Positions 25,279 through 32,479 of a DNA stretch of 37,130 nt are shown one piece after another. Location of the stretch: positions 1 through 37,130 of the forward strand of contig JANYDS010000062.1 in NCBI GenBank assembly GCA_025363475.1, given 5' to 3'. Below the pieces are notes generated by a model. That model did no database searches and was not told the DNA's origin. It saw nothing but the letters and a program-made list of their open reading frames with translations. Numbering within the stretch: position 1 is the stretch's first letter; each line of letters begins with the position of its first letter. Both the position numbers and the translations under genes were made by a program. Source of the stretch: Terriglobia bacterium (GTDB lineage: Bacteria > Acidobacteriota > Terriglobia > Bryobacterales > Bryobacteraceae).

Positions 25279-26205
25279 ATGCAGCGGTGGTGCTACCAAT
25301 ACCACGGACTCAACGTGGAATCAGATATTGAGATCCCGGAACTGGATCTCTTCGCAGCGCGAGAACCCTTTCCGGAAGCGGATGTGCTGATTACTCTGGA
25401 AAAGTCGCCAGCAAGCCTGATTTCCGACGACAGGCTTGCCATCTCTCCCCGTCTGCCCGTGGTTCATGACCGCGAGTTCGGTCTTCGGATTCCTCAGGCG
25501 GCGGATTTTCGGGTGCAGGCTGGCCGTCGGATTTTGATTTCTCCCTCCGCTAGTGCTGATTTCAAGGCGATCAGGCAATATCTTTTGGGCTCGGTGTGGG
25601 CAGCTGTCTGTTACCAGCGAGGCATATTTGTGGTACATGCCAGTGCGGTTCGCGACGGCAACGCCGCAGTCATGTTCTGTGGCGCATCCGGGCACGGAAA
25701 GTCCACCACCGCTGCATTTCTCTCTGAACGAGGGTTTCCAGTGCTAAATGACGACCTGAGTTGTTGTAGTTTCCCTGCGGACGGTGGTCCTCAGATTTTT
25801 CCTTCCAGCCCCCGTATCAAGTTATGGGCAGACGCACTTCAGGCCTTGGGCCTGCCCCACAATGACGCTGAGGCGTGCCGGGTACGAACAGGTAAATTCC
25901 GGCTTCGTACCCACAGATCCACCGATCATAAGCCACTACCGGTTGCAGCCGTATATCTCCTTGAATGGGGAGAACCAGGTATTCGGAGGCTCTCCGGTCT
26001 GAACGCCCTCAGACAATTTCTTCACGCCGCAACTTACCGCGGACGGGTGATTGAAGAACTGGGTGAACTGAGTAATTATTCCAGGCACTGCGTTCACTTT
26101 CTGGAGCAGGTGCCTGTATTCCAGTTCACCCGGCACAGGTCTGTTTCCGAAGCCGCAGAAGCTACAGAACTCCTTACGGGGCACATTTCCGGCCTTCGTT
26201 TATAA
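25279..26205 (+). CDS. HPr-kinase-like protein, relic locus copy
   Basis: A 308-residue protein related to the C-terminal kinase domain of HPr kinase/phosphorylase (HprK), in the form found next to PqqD and asparagine-synthetase-like genes. The P-loop is CGASGHGKSTTAAFLSERGF (residues 134-153; Lys141, Ser142), preceded by GIFVVHASAV and followed by the acidic VLNDDLSCC. It lacks the N-terminal HprK domain and no HPr gene is near, so sugar-uptake control is unlikely. In lasso-peptide clusters such kinases (for example PadeK of paeninodin) phosphorylate the peptide's C-terminal Ser. The ATG follows the TAA of the cyclase remnant with no gap. The gene looks intact, but no precursor is visible beside it. 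About as divergent from the minus-strand copy as a distinct paralog. Confidence 0.8.
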   Translation: MQRWCYQYHGLNVESDIEIPELDLFAAREPFPEADVLITLEKSPASLISDDRLAISPRLPVVHDREFGLRIPQAADFRVQAGRRILISPSASADFKAIRQYLLGSVWAAVCYQRGIFVVHASAVRDGNAAVMFCGASGHGKSTTAAFLSERGFPVLNDDLSCCSFPADGGPQIFPSSPRIKLWADALQALGLPHNDAEACRVRTGKFRLRTHRSTDHKPLPVAAVYLLEWGEPGIRRLSGLNALRQFLHAATYRGRVIEELGELSNYSRHCVHFLEQVPVFQFTRHRSVSEAAEATELLTGHISGLRL

Positions 26206-26217
26206 TAGAGACCAGGT

Positions 26218-26502
26218 ATGGCAAACCGTATTGGGCGTGATAGTGTCGCGGTTCGAGCTTCCAACCTGCCGCTGATTCGGATTCAGGACGATGTAATAGC
26301 ACTGGACGAGCATGCAGGGGTTTATTATGCAATGAATTCGCCCGGGGCCAGGATTTGGGAGTTGATTGACCTCCCCGTTACCGTGGCTGTAGTGTGCGAA
26401 GTGATCTCCAGAGAATTCGCGGTCTCTGACGACACATGTTTTAGTGATGTGGTCGAGTTTTTGATCGAGATGAGGGCCAGAGGATTGATCACTCTATGCT
26501 GA
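26218..26502 (+). CDS. PqqD-like peptide-recognition protein, relic locus copy
   Basis: The 94-residue protein is a PqqD-family domain, the fold of the RiPP recognition element that binds leader peptides (B1 in lasso clusters). Typical are DDVIALDEHAGVYYAMNSPG, then RIWELIDLPVTVAVVCEVIS with EFLIEMRARGLI at the end. It lies 12 bases after the kinase gene, same strand, and is clearly co-transcribed. The downstream part expected in a lasso locus (B2 protease) is missing; its TGA overlaps an ATG (26496, ATGCTGA) of a 50-codon frame with no recognisable similarity. The protein may be an evolutionary leftover, or may act with the minus-strand locus. Confidence 0.85.
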   Translation: MANRIGRDSVAVRASNLPLIRIQDDVIALDEHAGVYYAMNSPGARIWELIDLPVTVAVVCEVISREFAVSDDTCFSDVVEFLIEMRARGLITLC

Positions 26503-26634
26503 CATTCAATTTTCATCGTTCCGGCAGGTACTGGAACCAGAAACTACAAGCGAAATGTTCTTTTTTCGCCGTACGGTTTGAAGCGCGGTATACTTTCGCT
26601 AGAGCGCACTTGCAGCGTTCCGGCTCGGAGGGTT

Positions 26635-27741
26635 ATGAAGACGTTTAAACATATTGCAATCGGGGTAGTCTTGGCTAGCACATGCGCGTTCGCCGGGCAA
26701 ATACAGATCGGTGAATACGCGGGGAATGTGATCAGTGGTGCCAACAGTGGTTTGACGGGGAACTACGTCACTTCTGCAGGAGGCGTTCAGTGCGCCGGTT
26801 TCGTGGCCCAAGGCAATACCTGCGTCGCAACCGGCACGGCCGGTGTGAGCGGATCTTTGGGTGCAGCATTGAAAAGAGGTTACGATACAACCTTGTTTTC
26901 AGGCGTAACACAGGGCGTAACGGCTCCGTCCCCTTATACGGGCTATTCGAAGGCTACAGCTGCCCCGGCAGGCAGCACCATGCCGGATGGCACAAATAAC
27001 GTGACATTCGCGATGATCTCGGACGGCGTTACTGGGCCGAACAGCAACAATGCGCTTACAATGAACACTCCGACCACGATCACGGTACCGATTGGTATCT
27101 TTGGCGTGAGCGACGTCTGGGCGATGCTCAACAACGTCTATGGAGAAGTGGGAGCCAATGACACATCGTTGACCTTCAATTTTGCCAATACCTCGAATGC
27201 GACAACGAATTTGACGGTAGTGACAGTCGATTTGATTAACAGTTCCAGTGCCCAGACAGCTGGCGGCCAGTCTTCCGCGAGTGGCGATGGGCAGATCCGC
27301 TCTGCCGTGGACTGCACCATAGTCGGCAGTTCCACATGCGACCAAGTCCCCCGCGGGCCGCTCAAAGACAGTAGCACCCTGGCTACCTCGATTAGTGTTA
27401 ACGGCGGGACAGCCACTGCCGGCTCGGTTGCCTTTTTAAGCCGACAGATTTATACGACAGCCTATAACACCACGAGCAACGCCCGCTATAGTGGTTCAAG
27501 TGGCAATGCGGTATTAGATGATCAGAACTTCTCGTTCGGATCCACCTATCAGAACATGTATCTCGTCAGCATGTCGGTTTCAGAGAAGGTCGGCTTGGCT
27601 GCTGCCAACAAAAGCGATACCGCACTTTCGGCGATAACAGTGAATACCTTTAACTCCGCGGTTCCTGAACCTTCTACATGGATTCTGATGCTGGCTGGAG
27701 TTGGTGCCATCATGGCGACGAAACGCAGGAAGTCGATCTAA
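26635..27741 (+). CDS. PEP-CTERM surface protein
   Basis: A 368-residue secreted protein. It has a signal peptide (TFKHIAIGVVLASTCAFA), a Ser/Thr/Gly/Asn-rich body without recognised domain, and a C-terminal PEP-CTERM sorting tag: VPEPSTWILMLAGVGAIMAT followed by KRRKS. The tag is recognised and cut by exosortase, coupling the protein to the envelope or an extracellular polymer; no exosortase gene is in the window. ATG 26635 has GGAGGG immediately upstream, slightly close; an upstream in-frame start at 26578 lacks any support. It is enclosed by the two kinase/PqqD loci and ends in a clear terminator. Confidence 0.88.
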   Translation: MKTFKHIAIGVVLASTCAFAGQIQIGEYAGNVISGANSGLTGNYVTSAGGVQCAGFVAQGNTCVATGTAGVSGSLGAALKRGYDTTLFSGVTQGVTAPSPYTGYSKATAAPAGSTMPDGTNNVTFAMISDGVTGPNSNNALTMNTPTTITVPIGIFGVSDVWAMLNNVYGEVGANDTSLTFNFANTSNATTNLTVVTVDLINSSSAQTAGGQSSASGDGQIRSAVDCTIVGSSTCDQVPRGPLKDSSTLATSISVNGGTATAGSVAFLSRQIYTTAYNTTSNARYSGSSGNAVLDDQNFSFGSTYQNMYLVSMSVSEKVGLAAANKSDTALSAITVNTFNSAVPEPSTWILMLAGVGAIMATKRRKSI

Positions 27742-27770
27742 TTTAAATCCTTTCCGGCGGTCTGTACTGT

Positions 27771-27803
27771 AAGCCACAACTCTTAGGAGTTGTGGCTTTT
27801 TTA
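27771..27803 (+). terminator. rho-independent terminator of the PEP-CTERM gene
   Basis: AAGCCACAACTC pairs perfectly with GAGTTGTGGCTT around a TTAG loop and is followed by TTTTTATT. The stem ends at the stop of the convergent PqqD-like gene. The other strand has no U-run after the stem. Confidence 0.92.
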
Positions 27804-28118
27804 TTCCGCAGCCGCGCGTTCCTGCGCAGAGCTGATTGGCACCAGGCGAATGAGCGATTTATTCAGCATGTCGTCCAGGAAGTCGATGACTTCCGTCTCG
27901 CACTCCGAGGGATCTACATCATAAGCCGCCTGCATTTCAAGACACAAATCCTCTACTGTTCGTATTCCATCCAGCAGCATCCAAATCCGCCCGGCAGTGT
28001 CGTCCAAGCCGTAGTAGTCGCCACTGCGAGGATCCGCCAGTACAACAGCCTGGTCGACCCGTTGGAGAAACAAATTATCTTGCTGGCAAACAATTGTGTT
28101 CAGACTGATTTTGTTCAA
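27801..28118 (-). CDS. PqqD-like peptide-recognition protein
   Basis: A 105-residue PqqD-family protein: VDQAVVLADPRSGDYYGLDD, then RIWMLLDGIRTVEDLCLEMQ, then VIDFLDDMLNKSLIRLV. This is the winged-helix fold that in lasso clusters (B1 protein) binds the leader peptide and hands it to the protease and cyclase. Last gene of the minus-strand locus. The start is TTG 28118, six bases after the sulfotransferase stop, with GGAG inside the end of that gene. A conserved Tyr/Trp-Pro leader motif is present in the small peptide encoded upstream, so the pairing is sensible. Clearly related to, but distinct from, the PqqD copy at 26218. Confidence 0.87.
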   Translation of the reverse strand: MNKISLNTIVCQQDNLFLQRVDQAVVLADPRSGDYYGLDDTAGRIWMLLDGIRTVEDLCLEMQAAYDVDPSECETEVIDFLDDMLNKSLIRLVPISSAQERAAAE

Positions 28119-28124
28119 CTTGAT

Positions 28125-28967
28125 TTATGGCTCCAGGTAACCGAGTCGTCGCATCATAGCACCATGATCGCGCACCACCCGGTGAATCTGTTCTCCAGTA
28201 AGCACTGTTCGCCAGCGGTCACGAACGCCACTTCGAAAGAATAATTGGGCTTTGGGGGAGCGCTCTCGAAAGCCCTCCTGTTCCTCCTGCTGACGCAGCA
28301 CGTTAAAAGCGGAAAGCGAAACGGCGCGACTGACCCGGTCCGCGTCCTCGGCAAGACCCAGGAACTTAACAGCTTTCATGAACGTTTCACAGGGATACTC
28401 ATGCAAATCCTCATATCGGACCACATGGACGGGTATCTGGGACTGGTCGATCCAGCTCATAACATGATTACTCCACGACAGAAGTCTTTGCCTGAGATGA
28501 GAGGCCAGTCGGCTGGGATTTGAAGCCAATGCTGTGTCATCGGAGTTCATTGAGTCGATGGTCCGATCCAAACTCCAGCCCATATGATCGGCGAGTGAGA
28601 TGCTCACGTCGAGCGGATTGCGAACCAGGTAGACGACCCCAAGGGATGCATCTGACGGGATAAGACTCTCAGACGGGGCAGCAGAATGGTAAGCATCGTG
28701 AATCTTCACGAAAAGAGTTTCTGAAGCCCGGTGCGCAATTTCGCGGTAAACGGGCGGTCGAAGCCTGTCCATTTCTTCAGCCGACAGGTCAGCCGACTCG
28801 ATTGACAACGCAGAATCGAAGACCGATCTGGACGAAGAAATCGCCGACGTGTTCAATGCATTGATACTGGCCGGGGTAACTGTGTTGCGTGAGAAGTTGG
28901 TAAGGAAAACACGGAACCAAGTGTTTCCCGACTTGGGGTATGACGCCAGCCAGGCGATTTTGCTCAT
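28125..28967 (-). CDS. PAPS-dependent sulfotransferase
   Basis: The 280-residue protein is a sulfotransferase of the cytosolic Sulfotransfer_1 type, which transfers sulfate from 3'-phosphoadenylyl sulfate to an O or N acceptor. The 5'-phosphosulfate loop is at the N-terminus: WLASYPKSGNTWFRVFLTN (residues 6-24). The 3'-phosphate site follows in VVYLVRNPLDVSISLADHMG, and a C-terminal helix in FRSGVRDRWRTVLTGEQIHR completes the fold. Its ATG overlaps the kinase stop (ATGA), so the two are co-translated. Within a putative lasso locus it may sulfate the peptide; small-molecule or sugar acceptors are also possible. No other sulfation gene is nearby. Confidence 0.87.
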   Translation of the reverse strand: MSKIAWLASYPKSGNTWFRVFLTNFSRNTVTPASINALNTSAISSSRSVFDSALSIESADLSAEEMDRLRPPVYREIAHRASETLFVKIHDAYHSAAPSESLIPSDASLGVVYLVRNPLDVSISLADHMGWSLDRTIDSMNSDDTALASNPSRLASHLRQRLLSWSNHVMSWIDQSQIPVHVVRYEDLHEYPCETFMKAVKFLGLAEDADRVSRAVSLSAFNVLRQQEEQEGFRERSPKAQLFFRSGVRDRWRTVLTGEQIHRVVRDHGAMMRRLGYLEP

Positions 28968-29872
28968 GCGGCAAAATCCTTCTCCAGCAGGTCAGCCACC
29001 TGAGAAGGACTCACGCGCTCCGGCCGCGACAACAGAGCGGCGCTGACAGTCGCGCCCAGTGCCGTCATCTGTGCAAAATATCGTTCTCTAAGATTCATAC
29101 TGCGCGCGATGTTTGGATGATAACCTGCGTTAGCGAGCGCACGTATTTTAAAAAGACCGGTAAGCGGTGTAACGTCCAAATCAGCGTGAAAGGAACTCTC
29201 GATCACATAGATCCTGTGAATGGGCGCTGGTGTTCGGTAAAACGAGTCTCGGAGAGGAAGGCTGAATTTTTGAATCCCGGGTCTTACGCGTTTCAATTGC
29301 TGCCCAGTGAGATCGAGAGCTTCCACGGCATCCTCCCACAGCATTAATGAAGGAAAGGCCGGGAGCACACTGAAAGATTCTCCCACGGTTACCGCGCAGA
29401 TTTCATCCGAAAGAACCGGGTATCCCCGCAAGTGCAGCGCTGCCGCGAGCGTGGACTTGCCGGAGCCGGAGGCACCAGCGAGAATAACTGCGCCCTTTGG
29501 GGTGAGTACTGCGCTCGCGTGAAGCGGCAACAAATCCCTCTGATAGAGCAGTGCCGCAAGCGGAGATCCCAGCAGGAAAAGGCGAACAGTCGCAGCGTGG
29601 GCTGAGACTGCGGGTTCAATGTCGATTTGGTTGCCGCCTGTGACCAAGTACCGACCGATGTTGTCAAGCTTCAGGAGGAATGACCCAGGACGAGCTTGGA
29701 AAAGCACGCCCGAGAAGAGTGGTTGCTCCAGAGCAGAGGGAACAGTTCCGACGCGGAAGATGACTTCGGGCGGTTCCCCTGCAGGAATAGCCCCTAAGTC
29801 AAGGTCAGAAAGAATCTTAATTCCAAAAGCCGAGCAGTAATAGGGTGCGGCATCCAACACTGCCAGCGCCAA
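28964..29872 (-). CDS. HPr-kinase-like protein, putative RiPP kinase
   Basis: A 302-residue protein with the HprK kinase core only. The P-loop is GASGSGKSTLAAALHLRGYP (residues 133-152, Lys139), preceded by LLPLHASAV (His118) and followed by VLSDEICAV. It is the same family as the kinase at 25279 but differs in most positions. The N-terminus begins at TTG 29872 without a good ribosome-binding site, four bases after the stop of the small peptide gene; coupling to it is likely. In paeninodin-type lasso clusters, such kinases phosphorylate the C-terminal Ser of the precursor. The peptide here ends in Ser, which fits. Phosphate donor and target are inferred. Confidence 0.8.
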   Translation of the reverse strand: MALAVLDAAPYYCSAFGIKILSDLDLGAIPAGEPPEVIFRVGTVPSALEQPLFSGVLFQARPGSFLLKLDNIGRYLVTGGNQIDIEPAVSAHAATVRLFLLGSPLAALLYQRDLLPLHASAVLTPKGAVILAGASGSGKSTLAAALHLRGYPVLSDEICAVTVGESFSVLPAFPSLMLWEDAVEALDLTGQQLKRVRPGIQKFSLPLRDSFYRTPAPIHRIYVIESSFHADLDVTPLTGLFKIRALANAGYHPNIARSMNLRERYFAQMTALGATVSAALLSRPERVSPSQVADLLEKDFAA

Positions 29873-29876
29873 TCAA

Positions 29877-30026
29877 TTAAGAGGTGTGGGACTGCGAGGC
29901 GTCCGCAGCCCCGCTAGTGGTATGTGTTAAAGCGTCCTTCAGCGATAAACACTCAACGATCGGCTTTACCCAGATGTGACGCTCGGGCGGTTGGCTTGCC
30001 TCTGCTATTTTGTTAATTTCAATCAC
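29877..30026 (-). CDS. putative lasso-type RiPP precursor peptide, GTG start
   Basis: This is a 49-codon gene starting with GTG 30026, with GAGGAG 10-15 bases upstream. The leader has Trp19, Pro22 and Val24 in IWVKPIVECLSL, matching the lasso leader pattern Y-x-x-P-x-L, with Thr34 exactly 15 residues after Trp19, where the conserved penultimate Thr of the leader usually lies. Cleavage after His35 would leave the 14-residue core TTSGAADASQSHTS. Asp42 is the only acidic residue there, at core position 7, and the only possible ring-closing side chain. The core ends in Ser, as in kinase-modified paeninodin. It sits between the cyclase and the kinase genes. An N-terminal Thr and a seven-residue ring would be unusual. 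The role is inferred from context and motif. Confidence 0.68.
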   Translation of the reverse strand: MIEINKIAEASQPPERHIWVKPIVECLSLKDALTHTTSGAADASQSHTS

Positions 30027-30296
30027 GACAATGTCTCCTCAGCGATTTAAAGTCTAAACGAGAACCAACTAACAGGCTCGAACTATCTCAGTATGACGCA
30101 TCAGGTTTAAAAAATCCAGCAAGCCGGTTCAGGGTGATTGCGACCCAACCACAGGGCGAATTACATAGAGCAAGTACCGTGCCATATACCTTGGCTATGC
30201 TGACATCGCAGTCTCATCCAAGGGCTCTGAAACAGGGCCCAATCCGGAATCGAAAATGCCGACTTGACCGCCAGTCCGCGACACACATATAGTTCA
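30027..30296 (-). other. 270-bp spacer between cyclase and precursor genes
   Basis: No gene is seen here. The length is large for a gap inside an operon, so the precursor gene may have its own promoter, but I find no convincing -10/-35 pair and no clear terminator. The only functional element visible is the GAGGAG ribosome-binding site just upstream of GTG 30026. Confidence 0.5.
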
Positions 30297-32264
30297 TCAG
30301 GATGGGTTTTCTTCAAACCACCGCAGGAAACGGCCTCCCATGATGCACTGATCGATCACATTGCAATAGAGAAGTGTTCTCTCGCGAGAATCGGGTCCGG
30401 CCTGATCAACTCGTTTCAGCAGCCCTGCCACACGATTCAGATCGAGCATCCTGCTGGCACGCGGGCTGGAAGCCAGGCGGGCCAACTCGTCCTCCAGTCG
30501 GGGCCGCGTCTTCTTGAGTGTGTCAAACCAGTCGGCCGCCTGAATGCCGCGGCCAGAATTGCTAAGCACCTCAGCCGGCAGTCTGTCTTTCATCGCTCGA
30601 CGAATTAATCGCCGGCTGATGCCGTCTTTCAGGCTCTGGTCTTCAGGCAGGGAGAGACAAAACTCAAACAGACGGACATCGCCAAGTACGTGTCGGGTCT
30701 CAACGCCAAACATTCCCTTGTAACCGTGCGCAATGGCACCGCCAAATCCGTTTCTGGCCGTGAGCTCATACCGCATCCGCCAAAAATCCGGCGTCGGACG
30801 CTGGTAAAAACTGTGGTGCCGTCCAAGTGCCCGCTCAGCCACTCGCTGGTGCGCGGCGAACGCCGGATGGATAGCAGAATACGCAGACCAAGGGGGCCGC
30901 GCTGAGATATTAATTTTCCCGCTGTGAACAGTCCTCTGAATCGTCAACCAAACATTTTCGGGTAGTATCGGCATCAGCCCTTTGTGCAACAGGATACGGA
31001 GGGCTGACCGCCCGGGGCTGTTTCGCGATAGTGCGCGAGCCTCGCGGAACGCCCGTTTCCACTGGCCGGAACGCAGAAGGTGCGGCAGCAAATCGTGCCC
31101 ATCCCAGCTGACTGTCAAATTGCCAGGTAATCCGGTAAGTATGACGCCAACTTTTCTTTCGGAGGCTTCTCGAAGGATCGATTCCCACCAGATTCTGTTG
31201 GAGGCATTGCGAAAAGGAGTTTCTGAGGCATTAAGGAACGCGTCGATATCGTCAAGGCAGAACTGACCCGTCCCGCGAATCAGATGCAGATTGATGTTTG
31301 GGTAGCGGCTGGCCATCGCCTGAACCAAACTCGTCTCGTCTGCATAATACCCGTGTTCCATCGGTTCATGGAAGTTCTCCGGTGGCACTGAAGTGAAAGT
31401 CTCAAGACGCTTGCCCTGACTCCCCAAAATTTGTGCGGCGACAGCGGCCACCGCCGTGGAATCCAGTCCGCCACTCATCATCACACCGACTTTTGAGGCA
31501 CTTCGGGTCTGATCGCGTATGACGCGGGTGAAGAGCGCTGTGAATGCTTCCACGTAATCCTCATCGCGCGAAAAATGAGTTCGCTTGTCCGGGTCGAACA
31601 CCCAAAAAGGTTTGACTTCAAACCGTCCGTTTCGAATCACAATGAAATGGCCACCCTCCAGGCGCTTTACGCCTGCAAACAGGCTGCTAAAGGGCTCTGG
31701 GGGCACAATCGCGAGAAAGTCGGCGAAGCTTTGTTCATCAATTTCGCGAGGAATGAAGGGCAGAGCGAAGAGGGCACGAGGGGCGGATGCAAAAGCTATG
31801 CGTTTCGCCGAGGCATGGAAGAAGAGTGGGCGTTCTCCCATAGGCGAACAGGCGATCAGCGTTTGACGGTTCGCTGCGTCATGCAGGGCAAACGCATAGG
31901 CTCCTGTGAGATAGGCCGGACAATCAGTGCCCCATCTGTCCCAGGCACGCAGGATGAAAGCGGAATCTGGCATCGATTTCGATTCTGAGGCGGGAATGCC
32001 CAGCGTTTCCGCCAGTTCAAGGCGGTTATCGATCCTCGCATCTGAAACCAGGACGTGTCGTTTCCCGGAATCGAATGCAGGTTGCGTGTCGAACAAATCT
32101 TCCGGGGTCACCCGCATCAACCGGTGGCCAAGCCCCGTGTTTTCGCGGATCCAGGTGCCGCCGCCGTGTCGTCCGTGGAAGCCCGGGGTCAAATCCATTG
32201 GAGCCAGATCACCCTGTGAGACCGGGCAACCGTCGAAGTTAACCAGGCCGAATATGGCACTCAT
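30297..32264 (-). CDS. asparagine-synthetase-like lasso-type cyclase
   Basis: A 655-residue protein with an N-terminal amidotransferase-like domain (MSAIFGLVNFDG) and a C-terminal ATP-dependent synthetase domain. The pyrophosphatase P-loop is VGVMMSGGLDSTAVAAVA (SGGLDS at 264-269). Position 2 is Ser, not the Cys needed for glutamine hydrolysis, so the enzyme cannot use glutamine. This is the pattern of McjC-type lasso cyclases, which adenylate an Asp/Glu side chain and join it to the peptide N-terminus. ATG 32264 is chosen because it gives the family N-terminus; a frame from 32351 adds 29 unmatched residues. First gene of the minus-strand locus, divergent from polA by 215 bp. Cell-wall or O-antigen amidation is an alternative, made less likely by the precursor-like gene. 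Confidence 0.82.
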   Translation of the reverse strand: MSAIFGLVNFDGCPVSQGDLAPMDLTPGFHGRHGGGTWIRENTGLGHRLMRVTPEDLFDTQPAFDSGKRHVLVSDARIDNRLELAETLGIPASESKSMPDSAFILRAWDRWGTDCPAYLTGAYAFALHDAANRQTLIACSPMGERPLFFHASAKRIAFASAPRALFALPFIPREIDEQSFADFLAIVPPEPFSSLFAGVKRLEGGHFIVIRNGRFEVKPFWVFDPDKRTHFSRDEDYVEAFTALFTRVIRDQTRSASKVGVMMSGGLDSTAVAAVAAQILGSQGKRLETFTSVPPENFHEPMEHGYYADETSLVQAMASRYPNINLHLIRGTGQFCLDDIDAFLNASETPFRNASNRIWWESILREASERKVGVILTGLPGNLTVSWDGHDLLPHLLRSGQWKRAFREARALSRNSPGRSALRILLHKGLMPILPENVWLTIQRTVHSGKINISARPPWSAYSAIHPAFAAHQRVAERALGRHHSFYQRPTPDFWRMRYELTARNGFGGAIAHGYKGMFGVETRHVLGDVRLFEFCLSLPEDQSLKDGISRRLIRRAMKDRLPAEVLSNSGRGIQAADWFDTLKKTRPRLEDELARLASSPRASRMLDLNRVAGLLKRVDQAGPDSRERTLLYCNVIDQCIMGGRFLRWFEENPS

Positions 32265-32479
32265 CCGGGAAGGATACTCATGAGAAAATGCGACAGCGCT
32301 TCCGAGTGGTCGGAGTCTGGGCCGGAGACCGGCCACCGACTGGCAAAACAATCCTGGTCTGGAGGGAGTTCGATTCGAATCACGCGCAGTGATTCAGTTT
32401 ACCCCACCAGGCTCCGGACGTAGAACCCCAAACATCCGAAACTTTCCGCCACCATCCCACTCGGCTATCCTAGACCCCA

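Noticed and set aside
25279-26205. Classical HPr kinase controlling sugar uptake
   Set aside because: The N-terminal HprK domain is missing and no HPr or PTS gene is near; context favours peptide modification.
30297-32264. Ordinary glutamine-dependent asparagine synthetase
   Set aside because: The residue after Met is Ser, not the catalytic Cys, and the neighbours are PqqD, kinase and a precursor-like peptide.
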